A DNA stretch of 6,674 nucleotides from Holosporaceae bacterium (lineage in GTDB: Bacteria; Pseudomonadota; Alphaproteobacteria; UBA3830). Where the stretch lies: positions 1-6,674 of the forward strand of contig JAISYW010000127.1 in assembly GCA_031269645.1 (NCBI GenBank), written 5' to 3'. Shown piece by piece: positions 5,629 to 6,674 of the stretch. A model generated the notes under the pieces. It made no database searches, was not told where the DNA came from, and saw only the letters and a program-made list of their open reading frames with translations. Every line of letters begins with the position of its first letter. Position 1 is the first letter of the stretch. The position numbers and the translations under genes are program-made.

Positions 5629-6674
5629 TTTTTGCTTGTTGTGCGCTCTCGGCTATGTCTGGATGCGATAGAGTTCAACAAAATGGCACGGATCAAATTA
5701 TTCCAAGAAGTGTTTTGCAAGCAAATCCGGATAAGTTTTGCGTTTCAATGAATCACGCTGGAGATAAGATCGCTTATCTAGCTCGTAAGGGAAATAGAAT
5801 TGAGCTGCGCGTAGAAGATTTATGCGGACATATTATAATAAAGTTCGAGGTAAAGGAATCATTAGGCGCGTATCATTTAATTTGGGCTTATACAAATGAA
5901 CATATTTTAATCGAACAGGATAAAAACGGCGATGAAAATGACCATGTTATCTGCTTAGATGTCAAAACCGGAAATTCTAAAGATTTAACTCCATTTGAAG
6001 GGGCAAAATCGTCCGTAGAAAAACTAAGTCGAAAATATCCGTACGACGTTATTGTTTTTTCCAACAAGAACGACCCCAAATGGTTTGACGCCTACCGGAT
6101 AAACATAGTAACCGGAAAAGTTGATCTTGTTTTCAGGAATTCTAAGTACATCTCTTTTATTTTTGATCATGATTTTAAGCTAAGATTACTTTCCGAAATG
6201 ATTACGGACGGTAGTTGCAATATCTATTTGGTAAAAAACGGGAAGAACGAGTTTTTTAAAAAAATTCCGTATGAAGATACAAAAAATACGAATTTCATGT
6301 ATTTCCATATTGATAACAAAATTGTGTACGCCGTTGATTCGGTAGGGCGCGATAAATGCGCTTTTGTTTCATATGATTTGTCCGACGGAACTTCAAAAAT
6401 TCTTTTCGAAAGTAATTTGGCCGATGTTGAAGGTTTCACATATGATCCCAAAACCTTTGCGCCTCAGTGCTTTTGTGTTGAATATTTAAAACCGGAGATT
6501 TTTGTTGCCGATAAGTCCATAGAAAAAGATATTGCTTACTTGAAACCCCAGGCACAAGGGCGTAACCTAAATATTATTTCAAGAAATGATACAGATGACG
6601 TTTGGTTGATTTCCTATTCTTGCTCGAATTCTTGCCAAAAATATTATTTGTATAAACGTAATCCTGAAATAGGC
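5613..6674 (+). CDS. S9-family (prolyl oligopeptidase-like) peptidase lipoprotein, N-terminal 354 aa, runs off the window
   Basis: The ATG at 5613 has GAGAGGAA directly upstream, and the frame stays open to the last base. The N-terminus is a lipoprotein signal: MFKKI, a hydrophobic stretch, then AMSGC with Cys18 as the lipidated residue and Asp19 after it. The rest matches the beta-propeller of bacterial S9 peptidases: IIPRSVLQANPDK (~29-41), a degenerate propeller strand ending in AGDKIAYLA (~49-57), HLIWAYTNEHILIEQDKNGDEN (~88-109), CLDVKTGNSKDLTPFEG (~113-129), NDPKWFDAYRINIVTGKVDLV (~153-173) and FDHDFKLRLLSEMITDG (~184-200). The Ser-Asp-His hydrolase domain should follow beyond the edge, so activity cannot be judged here. 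Such enzymes cleave short peptides, which fits a peptide-using, host-associated cell. No other product fits as well. Confidence 0.86.
   Translation, partial: MFKKIVFACCALSAMSGCDRVQQNGTDQIIPRSVLQANPDKFCVSMNHAGDKIAYLARKGNRIELRVEDLCGHIIIKFEVKESLGAYHLIWAYTNEHILIEQDKNGDENDHVICLDVKTGNSKDLTPFEGAKSSVEKLSRKYPYDVIVFSNKNDPKWFDAYRINIVTGKVDLVFRNSKYISFIFDHDFKLRLLSEMITDGSCNIYLVKNGKNEFFKKIPYEDTKNTNFMYFHIDNKIVYAVDSVGRDKCAFVSYDLSDGTSKILFESNLADVEGFTYDPKTFAPQCFCVEYLKPEIFVADKSIEKDIAYLKPQAQGRNLNIISRNDTDDVWLISYSCSNSCQKYYLYKRNPEIG

Noticed and set aside
5397..5720. 107-codon minus-strand frame over the small lipoprotein ORF and peptidase start
   Set aside because: No ribosome binding site or family features, and it opposes the peptidase's strong Shine-Dalgarno and lipoprotein signal.

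Overview
The window is an AT-rich bacterial segment with densely packed genes and lineage-typical core functions. A short-form phosphatidylserine decarboxylase with an FGSR self-cleavage site, PssA directly behind it, a lipoprotein-type S9 peptidase and a secreted leucine-rich-repeat (LRR) protein together suggest an alphaproteobacterium, probably host-associated (Holosporales/Rickettsiales-like). The lineage is inferred from protein character, not from a search.

Layout. Positions 1-1421 (+) hold the C-terminal half of DNA topoisomerase I (topA). Its frame is broken by a TAA at 21-23, between two copies of a 9-bp direct repeat. A convergent gene (2244-1516, -) encodes an exported protein with five LRR-like units. 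Positions 2245-2660 are a divergent intergenic region. It carries a near-consensus minus-strand promoter about 180 nt ahead of the LRR gene, a possible hairpin over that gene's ribosome binding site, an AT-rich 11-bp inverted repeat, and a plausible plus-strand promoter for the next gene block.

From 2661 to the right edge all genes lie on the plus strand and may form one transcript: psd, pssA, a PotD/PotF-type solute-binding protein whose ATG overlaps the pssA stop (ATGA), a small putative lipoprotein, and the first 354 codons of an S9-family peptidase lipoprotein that runs off the window. PssA and Psd are consecutive enzymes: PssA makes phosphatidylserine from CDP-diacylglycerol and serine, and Psd decarboxylates it to phosphatidylethanolamine. 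The three genes behind them encode envelope or exported proteins, so the block as a whole concerns the cell envelope and uptake.

No tRNA, rRNA, CRISPR array or complete insertion sequence was seen. No clearly novel system was recognised. The points most worth a second look are the topA interruption, the secreted LRR protein with its long leader, and the solute-binding protein that appears to have lost two ligand-stacking tryptophans.
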